A DNA stretch of 64,000 bases from positions 1 to 64,000 of the forward strand of contig CAWJLY010000011.1 in NCBI GenBank assembly GCA_963843805.1, written 5' to 3'. Below are positions 1 to 10,883 of the stretch, one piece after another (within the stretch, counting starts at the first letter, position 1; the number at the start of each line of letters is the position of its first letter). Under the pieces are notes generated by a model, which did no database searches, was not told where the DNA came from, and saw nothing but the letters and a program-made list of their open reading frames with translations. The translations under genes were made by a program, and so were the position numbers. Source of the DNA: Ideonella_A sp963843805 (GTDB lineage: Bacteria; Pseudomonadota; Gammaproteobacteria; Burkholderiales; Burkholderiaceae_C).

Positions 1-1557
1 AGCGATCGCCGTCGAGCGCCGGCGGGATCGTCTCGCGGATGCGCGTCGAGGGCGGCCTGCGTGCCGCGCCGATCGGATGGTCCCGGCGACGGTCGGCGAC
101 CAGCGACAGCGCCTGCGCGGCCATCAGCATCTCGCCGGCGACGATCTGCTCGACATTCTCGACGATCGTGCGGGCCTTGCGCGCCGCACCAGGTCGAGTT
201 CGAGACGTGGTCCTCGGCATTGCACTTGCCCGGGATGCGAGTCGACCGAGCCCGGCGTCGACAGGGTCGCGGTTCTCCATCACCAGCGCCGACATCGAGC
301 ATTGCACGGTGGCGAAGCCGGTGTTGAGGCCGCGCTTGCCGGCGAGCAGGTTGCGCGGCAGGCCGTAGCTCATGGTCGGGTCGATGAGGCGGGCGAGCCG
401 GCGCTCGCAGATCGAGCCGAGATCGGTCATCGCGATGGCGAGCAGATCCATCGCCTGCGCCACATACTGCGCCGTGGAAATGCCCGCCCGAGATGCGAGA
501 CGTAGCCGCCCTCGCCCGTCGTCGAAGATCAGCGGGATTGTCGGTCGCGGAGTTGATCTCGGTGCCGATGCACGCCGTCGATATAGGCCAGCGCCTCGCG
601 CGACCGGCCCGTGCACCTGCGGGGCGCAGCGCAGCGAATAGACGTCCTGCACGCGCGGCGGCGGCGGCTTCGCCGGCTCGCGCGCCTCGTCCGGGAAGAG
701 CGATGGCGCGGGCGCCTCGGAGCAGCGCTGCGAGTCGCCGAGCGAGCCGCAGGACGTTGCGGGCCGTCTGCGGCCTGGCCCGGGATGCGGGCGGGCCGCA
801 TGCACGCGCGGATCGAAGGCGGCCAGTTCGCCGCGCAGCGCCTCGAGCGTCAGGGCGAGGGCGATGTCGGCATGCTTGAGGATGCCGCTTGGCGTCCTCG
901 GCGCGAGCACGCCCAGCGCCAGCGACACCGTCGAGCCGTTGATGAGCGCCGAGGCGTCCTTCGCCCCCATCGGATAGACCGGCTCGAAGCCCGCCCGCCG
1001 CGCCGCCTCGCGGGCCGGCATAGCGCTTGCCCTGGTAGATCGACCTCGGCCTCCGTCGAAGCCGCAGATCGCGCCGGCGAGATGGGCGAGGGGCGCGAGG
1101 TCGCCCGAGGCGCCGACCGAGCCCTTTTGCGGGATGACCGGGTGCAGGCCGGCGTTGAGGAAGGCGAGCAGGCGCTCGACGAGCGCCGACGTCGCGGCCC
1201 GGAATAGGCCGAGGCGAAGGCGTTGGCGCGCAGCAGCATGGTCGCGCGCACGATCTCCTGCGCGAAGGGCTCGCCGATGCCCGGTCGCATGGGCGCGGAT
1301 GATCTGGTCCTGGTAGTGCGCCATGTCGGCGATCGGGATGCGCGGTCCTTGAACAGGCCGACGCCGGTGTTGAAGGCGTACATCAGCGGCGCGTCGTCGT
1401 TCAGCCAGTTGCGCTCGATATAGTCGCGCGCCTCGGCGATGCGCGCCGTCGCGGCCGGCGCGACCGACGCCTTCTCGAACCGCGCCTTGGCGGAGGGGCG
1501 CGCGACGCGCACGACCTTCTGCCCGTTCATGCGTCGGCCGTCGATCGCTACGCTCAT
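1..1557 (-). CDS. Aromatic amino acid ammonia-lyase (HutH/PAL family), 3' end at window edge
   Basis: This is a member of the histidine/phenylalanine/tyrosine ammonia-lyase family, which eliminates ammonia from an aromatic amino acid using an MIO cofactor made from Ala-Ser-Gly. The N-terminus begins MSVAIDGRRMNGQ, followed by a YAFNTGVGLFKDR segment typical of the family. The MIO triad lies in GASGDLAPLAHLAG, with the ASG codons at about 1103-1111. The C-terminal coding sequence still continues at base 1 (RETIPPALDGDR), so the last residues are probably outside. The frame is broken several times (for example near 1345 and through 600-1000) although homology continues, which fits indel errors. 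Substrate cannot be assigned: histidine and phenylalanine/tyrosine lyases are both possible, and no other hut gene is visible here. Confidence 0.8.
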
Positions 1558-1658
1558 GATCACCCTCGTGCAGATGGCGTCATACAATGAGGGGTCGGGG
1601 ACGACAATGCGTCCGCCGGGAACAGCGCCAGGAGATGCAGGAGTAGAACGTCGGCCGG

Positions 1659-2793
1659 TCAGTGGATCGTCGTCTCGGCCAGCCAGCCGACGACGCTGGC
1701 CAGCGCCTGCGGCTGCGAGGCACCGCCGGCGAGGGCGTCGCGATAGACGCCGAGCTGCTCGTCGGCGCTGGTGCCGCGGGCGAGGATGCCGATCAGCGCG
1801 TCGATCTCCGCCGCGCAGCCCAGAGCCTCCGCATCGTCCTCGACAAGCGAGGCGACGTCGCTCAGCACGAGGGCAATCGGTTTCGCTTCGCCCGTTGCGA
1901 GGTCGATCAGCGATCCGTGAATGCCGTAACGCTGCGCGCGCCACTTGTTCTCCTCGATGATCGCGCGCGCCGCCGAGGTGAGCCCGCGGTTGAGATCGCC
2001 GTCGCGCATGAGGCGGCGCACCAGGCAGCGATAGAGCGCGGCGATGCGAGATCGCGTCCTCGACATGGGTGCAGCTGTCGGCGATTCTCAGCTCGAGCGT
2101 CGAATAGAGCGCCGAGGGCCGCACCGCCCACCAGATATAGCTCGCATCGGCGACGATGCGATTCTCGACAGCGCGCCGAGATAGGCCTCGTAATCGGCCT
2201 CGTCGCGGAAGAGATCGGGCAGGCCTGAGCGCGGCAGCTCGGCATAGAGCGCCTGGCGATAGCCCATCAGGCCGGTGCGATGCGAGTGCCAGAAGGGCGA
2301 CGAGGTCGACAGCGCCAGGATGAGCGGAACGAAGGGCAGCATCCTCACCATCAGATCGACGCGGGACACGCCCTCCGGCACGTCGACATGGACATGCATG
2401 CCGCAGATCATCTTGCGGCGGGCGATCATCTGAAGGTCGTGAGCAAGTTTTCCGTAGCGGAGTTCGGTCGGTCGGCCGCTGGACCTCCCAATCGGCGGTC
2501 GGATGCGTGCCGGCGGCCAAAATACCCAGTTGATGGCCGCTGCCAATCTCATCGAGGGTCTTGCGGAAGCGGACGAGCTGTTCGCGGGCCTCGGCGCTCG
2601 ACCCACATGGGGAGGTCGCCACCTCGATCTGGGATTGCAGCAGCTCACAGCTGACGTGATCGCCAAGTTGATCCCTAGCGGAATTATAGAATAAACTGGA
2701 CATCGAGCCACGAACACGACCGTCCATTTTGCGGAAGATAAAGTATTCTTCCTCAATTCCAAACCGGAATTCATGCGTCATCATCAACTTCAC
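1659..2793 (-). CDS. YbdK-type carboxylate-amine ligase (glutamate-cysteine ligase 2 family)
   Basis: This is a GCS2-family ATP-dependent carboxylate-amine ligase; family members show weak gamma-glutamylcysteine synthetase activity in vitro and their true substrate is mostly unknown. The protein opens with FRFGIEEEYF, the metal/ATP-binding signature of the family. It continues with an ILAAGTHPTADW segment and, after a frameshift near 2455-2480, with MICGMHVHVDVPEGVSR, another hallmark block. A later piece contains YIWWAVRPSALYSTLELRIAD and the sequence ends VVGWLAETTIH before a stop at 1659. Total length of about 378 residues fits the family. It lies about 100 bp upstream of the ammonia-lyase on the same strand and could be co-transcribed. 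The start at 2793 or 2781 cannot be separated. Confidence 0.8.
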
Positions 2794-3150
2794 GTCCCTT
2801 GCGGCAACGGCTCTTCTTCTCGCGCCTCACCTTACTGATTTGCCGACGCACCGGAGTGGCCGCAGGGTGACTTCGAAAGCGGCGAGATCGAGGCCAGTTC
2901 ATTTTGCCTGCGTTTTCAGATTTTTGGTCCCGCCGCATTTCGAACGCCGGCGACGCCGACGGTTCGGGCCGAGCACGTCGCGCGCCGTAGGGTGTTGCAT
3001 TCAGCACCTCCGATGGCACCTCAGACGTGCTTCAGCGAGGATGTCGCACGCCATAGGGCTTCGCATTCGCCGCCCACCGAGACGTGCCGTTCATCCGTCC
3101 TTAGCCACGATCCCTCAGCCTGACCTCGTTGGGCGGCGGGAGGTAGGAAG
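2794..3150. other. Intergenic region between divergent genes
   Basis: About 357 bp separate the divergently transcribed carboxylate-amine ligase (minus) and the membrane protein at 3151 (plus), so both promoters should be here. I see no credible gene, RNA or clear operator. Confidence 0.5.
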
Positions 3151-4377
3151 ATGCTTATGACGTTGGGTGCGAGGCGGGACGTGGTGCTGGCGTCGGTTAT
3201 CGTCGCCGCAGCGCTTGCCTTGCTCGCGGTGCTGGCGGTCCGGATGGTCAGCGAAAGCGGCCATACCAACTCCTATGCGCTGGTCGCCGGGAGCCTCCTG
3301 ACCGCGAAGCCGGATGTGCCGACCTGCTTCGACGGCGATTGCGCCCGTGCCGACGGGCGGATCTATGTCGTGTTCCCGCCCTTGCCGGGCGTCGTCGCCA
3401 TGCCGCTCGTCGCAGCCTTCGGCACCGGCACCGCCGGCTTCATCGCGCTCGGCGTCCTCGCCTCGGCGTTATCGCTTCTGGTCTGGTCGCGCATCCTGCG
3501 CCGCCTCGAGCTCGAGCCTCCGCTGCGTGCCTGCCTCCTGGTCGCTGTCGCCTTCGCCAGCCCGCTCTACTACGTCACGCTCCGAACCGAGGGCGTCTGG
3601 TTCTTCGCGCAGGCGATCGCCTTCCCCCTCGTTGCGCTGGCGATCGAACGCGCTCTGGCCAAAAAGGTCTTCGCCGCGGGCTGTGCGCTGGCCGCCGCGC
3701 TGCTTTGCCGCCAGATGTCGGCCTTCTATGCACCGCTGCTTCTCATGATCGCGCTGCCGCGCGACGAGCCGCTGCTGAAGATCGACCGGGAGCGGGTGAA
3801 GCTAGCCTTGCTCCTGGCTGCCCCGATCGCTGTCGCGGTTCTTTGTTACCTCTCGTACAACCTCTGGCGCTTCGGCAATCCTTTGGAGACCGGCTATCGC
3901 TATATCGTCTTCACCGACGCCGAGGGGATGTTGAAGCTGCGCTGGGACCAGTACGGACCCTGGAACGTCGCATACCTGCCTTACAACCTGTTCTACCTGC
4001 TGCTGCAGGGGTTCCATGCAGAGTTCGCCGCGCCGGAGCGGACACGCCTCGCCGGGCTCGACAATGGCGGTACGTCGATACTGGCGGCGAGCCCGTGGTT
4101 GCTGTTCCTGTTCTTCACCCCGCTCAATCGGGTGACAGTCGGATGCGGCGCACTGATACTCGGCCTGGCGACGGCGCTGCTCTTCTACCACTCGAACGGC
4201 TTCAGCCAGTTCAACACGCAGCGCTACGCGCTCGACTGGCTGCCCGCCGCGCTCCTAATGCTCAGCCTGGCGCTGCGCCGCGAGCACCTGGGTGTGCTCA
4301 AGCTGCTGGTCTGCTGGGGAATGGTGCTCAACGTCGCCACCGTCGCGATCCTCGCATTGACGCATGGCGCTGGCTGA
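3151..4377 (+). CDS. Polytopic membrane protein, GT-C glycosyltransferase-like
   Basis: This intact 408-residue protein has roughly ten hydrophobic segments, starting with a signal-anchor-like helix at residues 10-30. A periplasmic loop of about residues 40-70 contains a small Cys pair (TCFDGDC), followed by a YVVFPPLPG motif just before the second helix. The layout (a long first extracytoplasmic loop, then repeated helices) resembles GT-C polyprenyl-phosphate-sugar glycosyltransferases of the ArnT/dolichyl-mannosyltransferase type, but I do not see a decisive catalytic motif. The neighbour is a HAD-UbiA fusion of the type linked to polyprenyl-phosphate sugar metabolism, which fits an envelope glycosylation role. 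It is one of the few unbroken genes in the left part. The specific function is unknown. Confidence 0.6.
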   Translation: MLMTLGARRDVVLASVIVAAALALLAVLAVRMVSESGHTNSYALVAGSLLTAKPDVPTCFDGDCARADGRIYVVFPPLPGVVAMPLVAAFGTGTAGFIALGVLASALSLLVWSRILRRLELEPPLRACLLVAVAFASPLYYVTLRTEGVWFFAQAIAFPLVALAIERALAKKVFAAGCALAAALLCRQMSAFYAPLLLMIALPRDEPLLKIDRERVKLALLLAAPIAVAVLCYLSYNLWRFGNPLETGYRYIVFTDAEGMLKLRWDQYGPWNVAYLPYNLFYLLLQGFHAEFAAPERTRLAGLDNGGTSILAASPWLLFLFFTPLNRVTVGCGALILGLATALLFYHSNGFSQFNTQRYALDWLPAALLMLSLALRREHLGVLKLLVCWGMVLNVATVAILALTHGAG

Positions 4378-4413
4378 GTGGGCGCAAACCTCCACCCGCT
4401 CGCCTGCACTCGT

Positions 4414-5838
4414 TCAGCCGATGACGCTGCCGCCGAACGAGGCTGCCGCGAAGGCGAGGCCGAGCACTGCTCCGAGCGCGAGGCTCTGAGCATCCTTGAG
4501 CGCGAAGGCGACCGGATCGTCGTCGAGCTCGCCGCGTTGCGACAGCAGCCAGACGCGACCCAGCCATAGCAACAACACGGCCGGCGCCACCCAGAGAAAG
4601 GCCGGGGCGCTGTAGAAGGCCGCGCGGAAGGCCTCGCCGGTGAGATAGAGCGTCAGGAGAATGATCGCGGAGGCGGCGGCGGCGATGCCGATCGCCAGCA
4701 GCAGGGGCTCGTCGCAAGCCTTGTAGCCGCGTCCGCCGATCTCGGTCCTGCCGCGCGCGATCATCCGGACGACTTCGGTGTGGCGCTTGGCGACCGACAG
4801 CGAGAGGAACAGCGCCATCGAGAACACGAACAGCCAGGGCGAGATGATCGCGCCGATCGCCAGCACGCCGAGGAACAGGCGCAGCGTGAACAGGCTCGCC
4901 AGCATCACGACGTCGAGTATCGGAATGCGCTTCAGGACCGGCCGAATAGGCGAGGGTGATGACGCTGTAGACAGCGAGGATGGCGACGACGTGTTGTCCG
5001 ACGGCGAGACCGAGCCCGAAGCCCGCCAGAGCGAGGACGGGAACCGCTGCGAGCGCCATCCCGAGCGGCAGGGCGCCGCTGGCGATCGGCCGCTCCCGCT
5101 TGGACCAATGGCGGCGGTCGTCGGCGAGATCGAGCAGGTCGTTGACGAGATAGGTCGCCGAGGCGATGAGGCCGAGCGCAGACGAGCGCGCCGCCGGCGT
5201 CGAGCCAGGCTGCGCCGTCGAGGACGCGGCCGGTGAGCAGCACGGGCGCGAGGACCAGCGCGTTTTTCGCCCATTGCTTGATCCGCGCCGCGCGGGCGAG
5301 CAGGCGAGGGCCGGGTCGTGGCCTCGCGATCACCATGAGCGGCGCGCGGATCGACGCCGCCGCCCGCAGGGTGGCCTGCGACGCGCCGACGACGATACTG
5401 CCGCGGGCTGCCTGCCATACCGGCACGTCCGCGAGCGAATCGCCTGCATAGTCGAAGCCTCCGGGATAGAGCCGCAACAGCGCCGCCGCCTTGGCATGTC
5501 CCTTGAGATTGGTGGCGCCGTCCGACGCCAGCACGACGGACGCGAAGCCGAGGCGCTGGGCGACCCGGGCTGCGAGAATACTCGTCAGCCGCGGTCGCGA
5601 TCACGATGGAGCGGCCCGCGGCGGCCTCCGACGCGGCGAAGGCGAGGAGCTCGTCGTCGAGCGGCAGGGTGTCGACGTCAGGCCAGGCGAACCTTGCCAG
5701 GCGCCGTTTGAGCGCGGCGCGTCCGTGAAAGAGCCAGGGCAGCACGAAGAACAGGACGAGCGGATTGCGCTTGATCGCGGCGACGAAGCACTCGAGCAGC
5801 AAATCGGTCTTCAACAAGGTCCCGTCGAGGTCGAGCAC
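4414..5838 (-). CDS. HAD-like phosphatase fused to UbiA-family prenyltransferase
   Basis: Two domains are visible. The N-terminal third is a HAD hydrolase (motif I LDLDGTLLKTD, motif II-like SIVIATAA). The C-terminal part is a UbiA-family integral membrane prenyltransferase with many hydrophobic helices (ASLFTLRLFLGVLAIGAII, LLLAIGIAAAASAIILL) and a KRHTEVVRM loop. Proteins with this architecture are annotated as UbiA prenyltransferases or decaprenyl-phosphate phosphoribosyltransferase-like enzymes with a fused phosphatase, so a role in polyprenyl-phosphate-pentose synthesis is likely but inferred. At least two frameshifts (near 5575 and 4950) split the reading frame. The reading begins at a GTG at 5838; an in-frame TAG about 70 bases upstream means no further upstream start in that frame. 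It converges with the GT-C-like gene, 36 bp away. Confidence 0.75.
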   Translation of the reverse strand: MLDLDGTLLKTDLLLECFVAAIKRNPLVLFFVLPWLFHGRAALKRRLARFAWPDVDTLPLDDELLAFAASEAAAGRSIVIATAADEYSRSPGRPAPRLRVRRAGVGRRHQSQGTCQGGGAVAALSRRLRLCRRFARGRAGMAGSPRQYRRRRVAGHPAGGGVDPRAAHGDREATTRPSPARPRGADQAMGEKRAGPRARAAHRPRPRRRSLARRRRRARLRSASSPRRPISSTTCSISPTTAAIGPSGSGRSPAAPCRSGWRSQRFPSSLWRASGSVSPSDNTSSPSSLSTASSPSPIRPVLKRIPILDVVMLASLFTLRLFLGVLAIGAIISPWLFVFSMALFLSLSVAKRHTEVVRMIARGRTEIGGRGYKACDEPLLLAIGIAAAASAIILLTLYLTGEAFRAAFYSAPAFLWVAPAVLLLWLGRVWLLSQRGELDDDPVAFALKDAQSLALGAVLGLAFAAASFGGSVIG

Positions 5839-6020
5839 CAGCGGCGGCCGCGAAGCGGCCGGATCCGGGCCGGCCTCTCGACGAGGCGCCCTGCTGCGTT
5901 GATCATCCTATGCATCCTGTTTCGCCCGGCCGCTCTGAATGGCGGCTCGGAGAAGGGGAGCATGACCGGAAATGCTTGAAACTTTGTTGAAACAGCGACT
6001 TAGGCCTGCTGAGGCAAAAC

Positions 6021-6067
6021 CTATGCGGTCCTCAAAAGCTATGCGGTCCTCAAAACCTATGCGGTCA
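6021..6067. repeat. 18-bp tandem repeat at the end of gltX
   Basis: The unit CTATGCGGTCCTCAAAAG occurs twice in tandem (6021-6038, then 6039-6056 with a final C), followed by a partial third unit to 6067. The third unit contains the gltX stop codon (complement of 6057-6059). The repeat could be replication slippage, or a local duplication that placed extra stop codons after gltX. Confidence 0.85.
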
Positions 6068-7498
6068 CTTGGTCGCGCAGCCTGGCCAGGCTCTCCTCGC
6101 GGCCGAGGACGGCAAGGACGTCGAAGACCGGCGGCGAGGTCGAGCGACCGGTAAGGGCAGCCCGCAGCGGTTGAGCTATCTGGCCGAGCTTGGCGCCGGT
6201 CGCCTCGGCCAAGGCGCGGACGACGCCCTCGGTTGCGGCTGCCGACCAGTCGTCGAGGCTAGCAAGCCGGTCAGCGACGGTTGCGACGACGTTGCGCGCC
6301 GTCGTCGGTGAGGAGCGCGCGAGCCTTGTCGTCGAGGGCCAGCGGCCGCTTGGCGAAGAGGTAGTTTGCGCTGTCCAGAAGCTCGACCAGCGTCTTGGCC
6401 CGCTCCTTCAGCCCCGGCATCGCGGCAAGCAGCTTTTGGCGCGTCGGCCCCTCCAGGCTCGTCCGCGATCGCCGTGCCGGTCGGGATATGGGGCAGCAAC
6501 AGCTCGATCGCCGTCGATCAGCTCGGCATCGGACGAGGTCGCGCATGTAGTGGCCGTTGAGGTTCTCGAGCTTGGCGAAGTCGAACCGCGCCGGCCGACG
6601 CGCCCGATCGCCTGGAGGTCGAACGCCGCGATCATCTCCTGCGTCGAGAAGATCTCCTGGTCGCCATGGCTCCAGCCGAGCCGGACGAGATAGTTGCGCA
6701 GCGCCGCCGGCAGGTAGCCCATCGCGCGATAGGCGTCGACGCCGAGCGCGCCGTGGCGCTTCGACAGCTTGGCGCCGTCCGGCCCGTGGATCAGCGGGAT
6801 GTGCGCCATCGCCGGCACGTCCCAGCCCAGCGCGTCGTAGATCTGCGTCTGGCGCGCCGCGTTGGTGAGGTGGTCGTCGCCGCGGATGATATGGGTGACG
6901 CCCATGTCGTGATCGTCGACGACGACGGCGAGCATGTAGGTCGGGTTGCCGTCGGAGCGCAGCAGGACGAGGTCGTCGAGATCCTTGTTCTGCCAGACGC
7001 ACGCGGCCCTGCACCTCGATCCTCGATGACCGTCTCGCCCTCGGGCGGCGCCGCGCAGCCGGATCACCGGCTTGACGCCCGGCGGCGCCTCGGACGGGAT
7101 CGCGGTCGCGCCAGCGGCCGTCATAGCGCGGCGGGCGGCCCTCGGCGCGCGCCTGCTCGCGCATCTCCTCCAGTTCCTGCGGCGTGGCGTAGCAGCGATA
7201 GGCCGTGCCGCGCGGCGAGCAGCTCCTCGGCCACCTCGCGGTGGCGCGCCGCGCGCGCGAACTGGGAGACGGCTCGCCGTCCCAATCGAGCCCGAGCCAG
7301 GCCAGGCCGTCGAGGATCGCGCGCGATCGCCGCGCTCGGTCGAGCGCTCGCGGTCGGTGTCCTCGATGCGCAGCAGCATCTTGCCGCCGATGCGCCGCGC
7401 GCATAGAGCCAGTTGAACAGCGCGGTGCGCGCGCCGCCGATATGCAGGAAGCCGGTCGGCGAGGGGGCGAAGCGGGTGACGACGGGCGATGACATCAT
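6057..7498 (-). CDS. gltX: Glutamyl-tRNA synthetase
   Basis: This class I aminoacyl-tRNA synthetase charges tRNA-Glu, and often tRNA-Gln in alphaproteobacteria. The N-terminus reads VVTRFAPSPTGFLHIGGART, with the HIGH-type signature FLHIGG. The KMSKS equivalent is KLSKRHGALGVD, and the block GYLPAALRNYLVRLGWSHGD follows it. The C-terminus LARLRDQVTA ends at the stop inside the tandem repeat. The length of about 480 residues matches the family. The gene is essential, yet it is split by about six frameshifts, which argues for sequencing indels. It is divergent from comEC, with roughly 170 bp between the starts. Confidence 0.9.
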
Positions 7499-7671
7499 TT
7501 TTCGGGTGGAATTCGGTGGCGGGCACGAGCGTTGGTCGCAGCTGGCGGCGCGTGTAGCACAGGGCGGGCGAGAGTGTAGCGAGCGGAGGCGGCGACTGTG
7601 CGCCGGCGGGTCGGGGCGGCGGGAGCAGGTCGGCGTCGCGCGCGCGCGGCGCTCGCCGGCGCGGCCCGCGG

Positions 7672-10021
7672 TTGGCCGACGGCATCGCAGGGCTGCTGGC
7701 TGCGGATCGCCGAGGCCGTGCGCCGCGCCTTGTCGCAGCGCGAAGCCGCGGCGGTCGGCTGTTGCTGCTGGTCGTCCCGGTCGCGCTCGGCGTCGGCATC
7801 GCGCTCTACTTCGCCGCCGCCCGAGGAGCCGGCCTCGCGCGCGGCCGCTCGCCTTGGCCGCGCTGCTCTGCGGCCGCCGTCGCCTTCGCGCGCGCCGCCG
7901 GCGCGGCTTCGTCGTCTGGCGCTGCTCGGCCTGCCGCTCGCGCGGCTTCGCGCGCGCCAAGCTGCGGACCGCGCCGTCGCCGCGCCGCGTCCTGGCGCGG
8001 CCGCTCACAGGCGAGTCGAGGGCTTCGTCGAGACGCTCGAGCCGAGCGCGGGCGGCGCGCGCCTCGTGCTGCGCGTCACCGACGATCGAGGGGCTCGCGC
8101 GGCCGGCCGTGCCGGCGCGCGTCCGGCTCACCGTTGCAAGCATGGCACCGGCCTCAGCGCCGGCGACCACGTCGCCGCTGAAGGCGCGGCTGCTGCCGCC
8201 GCCGCAGCCGCCGCGGCCCGGCGGCTACGACTTCGCGCGCGACGCCTACTTCCACGGCATCGGCGCCGTCGGCTACGCGCTCGGGCGCGTCGCGTCGCCG
8301 GCAGCCCGGCCGCAGCGCGGCGATCTGGCGCTGAGTACGCCGGCGATCGATGCGAACGCTGCGCAACGCGCTGACCGACCGCATCCGCGCGGTCGATCGG
8401 CGGCGAGACCGGCGCCGTCGCCGCCGCCCTGGTGACCGGCAAGCGCGGCGCTCATCCCGGACGACGCCAACGAGGCGCTGCGCGCTTCCGGCCTCTACCA
8501 CGTCGTCTCGATCTCCGGGCTGCACATGGCGCTGGTCGCCGGCGGTCGTCTTCTGGCTCGTGCGCGGCGTCCTGGCGCTGTCGCCGGCGCTGGCGCTGCC
8601 TGGCCGATCAAGAAGATCGGCGGCCGTCGTCGCGCTGCTGGCCGGCGGCGGCCTATACCGTCTTCTCCGGGCGCGGAGGTCGCGACGCAGCGCTCCTTCG
8701 TGATGACCGCCGTCGTGCTGGTCGCGGTCGCTCGTGGACCGCCGCGCCATCACGCTGCCGCAACCTCGCGATCGCCGCCGATGGCGGTGCTGCTGCTCGA
8801 CGCCGGAAGCCTGGTCGGCCCGAGCTTCCAGATGTCGTTCGCCGCCGTCGCCGTGCTGGTCGCGCTGGGCACGATCGGCAGCGCGCGGCCGATCGCGCCG
8901 CCGGACCGATCCGCGACGCGCGCGCGGCGCTCTGCGGGCGGCGCGATCGTCGTCGGCGCTGCTGCTCGACGACCGCTGGTCGCCGGCGCTGGCGACGGCG
9001 CCCTTCGCCGCCTTTCATTTCCACCGCCTCACGCCCTACGGCGCTGCATCGCCAATCTGCTGGCGATGCCGATCGTCTCCGGCATGGTCATGCCGGCGCG
9101 CTGCTCGGTTTGCGTCGCGGAGCCGTTCGGCTACGACGCGCCCGTCTGGCGGTCATGGGGATCGGCGTCGGCTGGTTCATGGCCGTGGCGCGCCTGGGTC
9201 GCGGCGCTGGCCGGGCGCCGAACGCCGCTGCCGCAGGCGTTCGGCATCCTGGCCGCTGATCCTTCGGCTCGGCGCTCGTCATGCTCTCGTCTGCTGCGGA
9301 CGCGCCTGCGCTGGTCGGTCGCGATCCTGCCGGCGTCGTCGCCGGCTGGGCGCTGCGCCGCGAGCGCCGGTCGTCCTGATCGCGGCCGGCGGGCATGCGG
9401 TCGCTGGTGCGCGGCACGGACGGCCAGCTTACGCTCATCGCCGACAAGCGGGACGCCTTCATCGTGCGCGCAATGGCTCGCGGCAGAGGCCGATCGGCGC
9501 GAGCCTGCCGATCCGTCGCTGGCGGCCGGCGACGCCTGCGACGGCGAGGGCTGCGTCGACGACATCGCGGGAGGGCAGGGTGCTCGCGCTCGGCGCGACG
9601 GCCGAAGCGCTTGCGGAGGATTGCGGCGCGTCGCCGTGCTGGTGACCAGCCTGCTATCCGGCGCCTGTGCCGATCGCGCAGCGACCCTGCGCGTCGGCTG
9701 AGCCGGACTTCGCTGCGAACGCACGGCGGCGCCATCGGCCTGCGACTTCTCGAGCGGAGCGGTGCGATCGCCGTCATCGGCGGCAACGCTCGACGGCCGA
9801 CAGCGGCACTGCCGGCCGTCAGCGTGACGCTTCGCCCCTTACCAGACGCGATTGCCCGTTTCCTTGGCGGCGGTCTCGACGCGCGGAGCAGGCGAGGCGC
9901 GGCCCTGGCTGCCGGTCCTTGCACGTCGAAGCGCCACCCGCCACGCGTCGACGTCACCAGCGACCCCGACGATCCGACGCGAACGCAGCCGCCAGTAGCG
10001 CCGGCCGCCGACACTGCCTGA
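7672..10021 (+). CDS. comEC: ComEC/Rec2-family DNA uptake channel protein
   Basis: This inner-membrane protein moves transforming single-stranded DNA into the cytoplasm. The competence-domain signature is clear at about 8460-8540 (GLYHVVSISGLHMALVAG). Membrane segments follow (VALLAGGAYTVFSGAEVATQRSF, then SFQMSFAAVAVLVALG), and later there are traces of the C-terminal metallo-beta-lactamase-like domain. The gene is badly fragmented by frameshifts, so the start (an ATG at 7672) and the end (a TGA at 10019-10021) are estimates. It lies between gltX and lexA, the standard order in Hyphomicrobiales. The GCC-rich Ala-coding tract near 8190-8220 is low complexity. Confidence 0.75.
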
Positions 10022-10106
10022 TGCGAGCGCGCCGGCGAACTGCGCGACCGCCGATACGCCGAACTAGCCGACAGCTCCAGATGCGACGCGACGGCGAGCT
10101 CACCGC

Positions 10107-10820
10107 TCAGTAGCGGCGGAACAGCCCGACCAGCTTGCCCTGGATGCGCACGCGGTCCGGGGCCGAAGATGCGCGTCTCGTAGGCCGGGTTGGCGGCCTC
10201 CAGCGCGATCGAGGCGCCGCGCTTGCGCAGGCGCTTCAGCGTCGCTTCCTCGTCGTCGATCAGCGCCACGACGATGTCGCCGGTGTCGGCGGTGTCCTGC
10301 TGCGGATAACGACGGTGTCGCCGTCGAGGATGCCGGCCTCGATCATCGAATCGCCGCGCACCTCGAGCGCGAAATGCTCGCCGGAGCGCGAGCATGTCCG
10401 GCGGCACGCTGATCGTGTGGCTGCGGGACTGGATCGCCGAGATCGGCGTGCCGGCGGCGATGCGGCCCATGACCGGGATCGCCACCGGCGGTCGTCGCTC
10501 GTCATCGCTGCCGCCGAGCGGCGGCGCGGCGCGCTTGGCCGAGATTGCCCTCGATGACGCTCGGCGTGAAGCGGCCGCGCGGCGCGCCGGCCCGGGCATC
10601 GCCAGTTCGGGCATGCTTGACCACCTCGAGCGCGCGCGCCCGGTTGGGCAGGCGGCGGATGAAGCCGCGCTCCTCCAGCGCCATGATCAGCCGGTGGATG
10701 CCGGATTTCGAGCGCAGATCGAGCGCGTCCTTCATCTCGTCGAAGGAGGGCGGCACGCCGTCCTCCTTGCAGCCGCTCATGGATGAAGCGAAGAAGTTCG
10801 TGCTGTTTGCGCGTCAGCAT
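10107..10820 (-). CDS. lexA: LexA SOS repressor
   Basis: LexA represses DNA damage genes and cleaves itself when stimulated by RecA filaments. The winged-helix DNA-binding domain is visible (MLTRKQHELLRFI at the start, then GVPPSFDEMKDALDLRSKS and IHRLIMALEERGFIRRLPN). The self-cleavage site is the Ala-Gly in IAAGTPISAI. The catalytic Ser is in GDSMIEAGILDGDTVVIR and the catalytic Lys is in EEATLKRLRKRG. The C-terminus reads IQGKLVGLFRRY and stops at 10107. The length of about 237 residues is normal for alphaproteobacteria. Several indels break the frame. A matching LexA box lies about 70 bp upstream of the start, which supports autoregulation. Confidence 0.92.
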
Positions 10821-10883
10821 GGCCGATCCCGCATTGCATGGCTCCGAATCGCACGATCGGAGCCAAACAAATCATGAACAAAC

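Noticed and set aside
850..2793. A 647-codon open frame on the minus strand that looks like one fused protein
   Set aside because: It is produced by frameshifts. The first part starts as a YbdK-type ligase, runs out of frame, then enters the ammonia-lyase N-terminus, which has its own ATG at 1557.
8190..8220. GCC-rich repeat in comEC as a functional repeat
   Set aside because: It encodes an Ala-rich low-complexity stretch in a GC-rich gene and shows no regular unit beyond trinucleotides.
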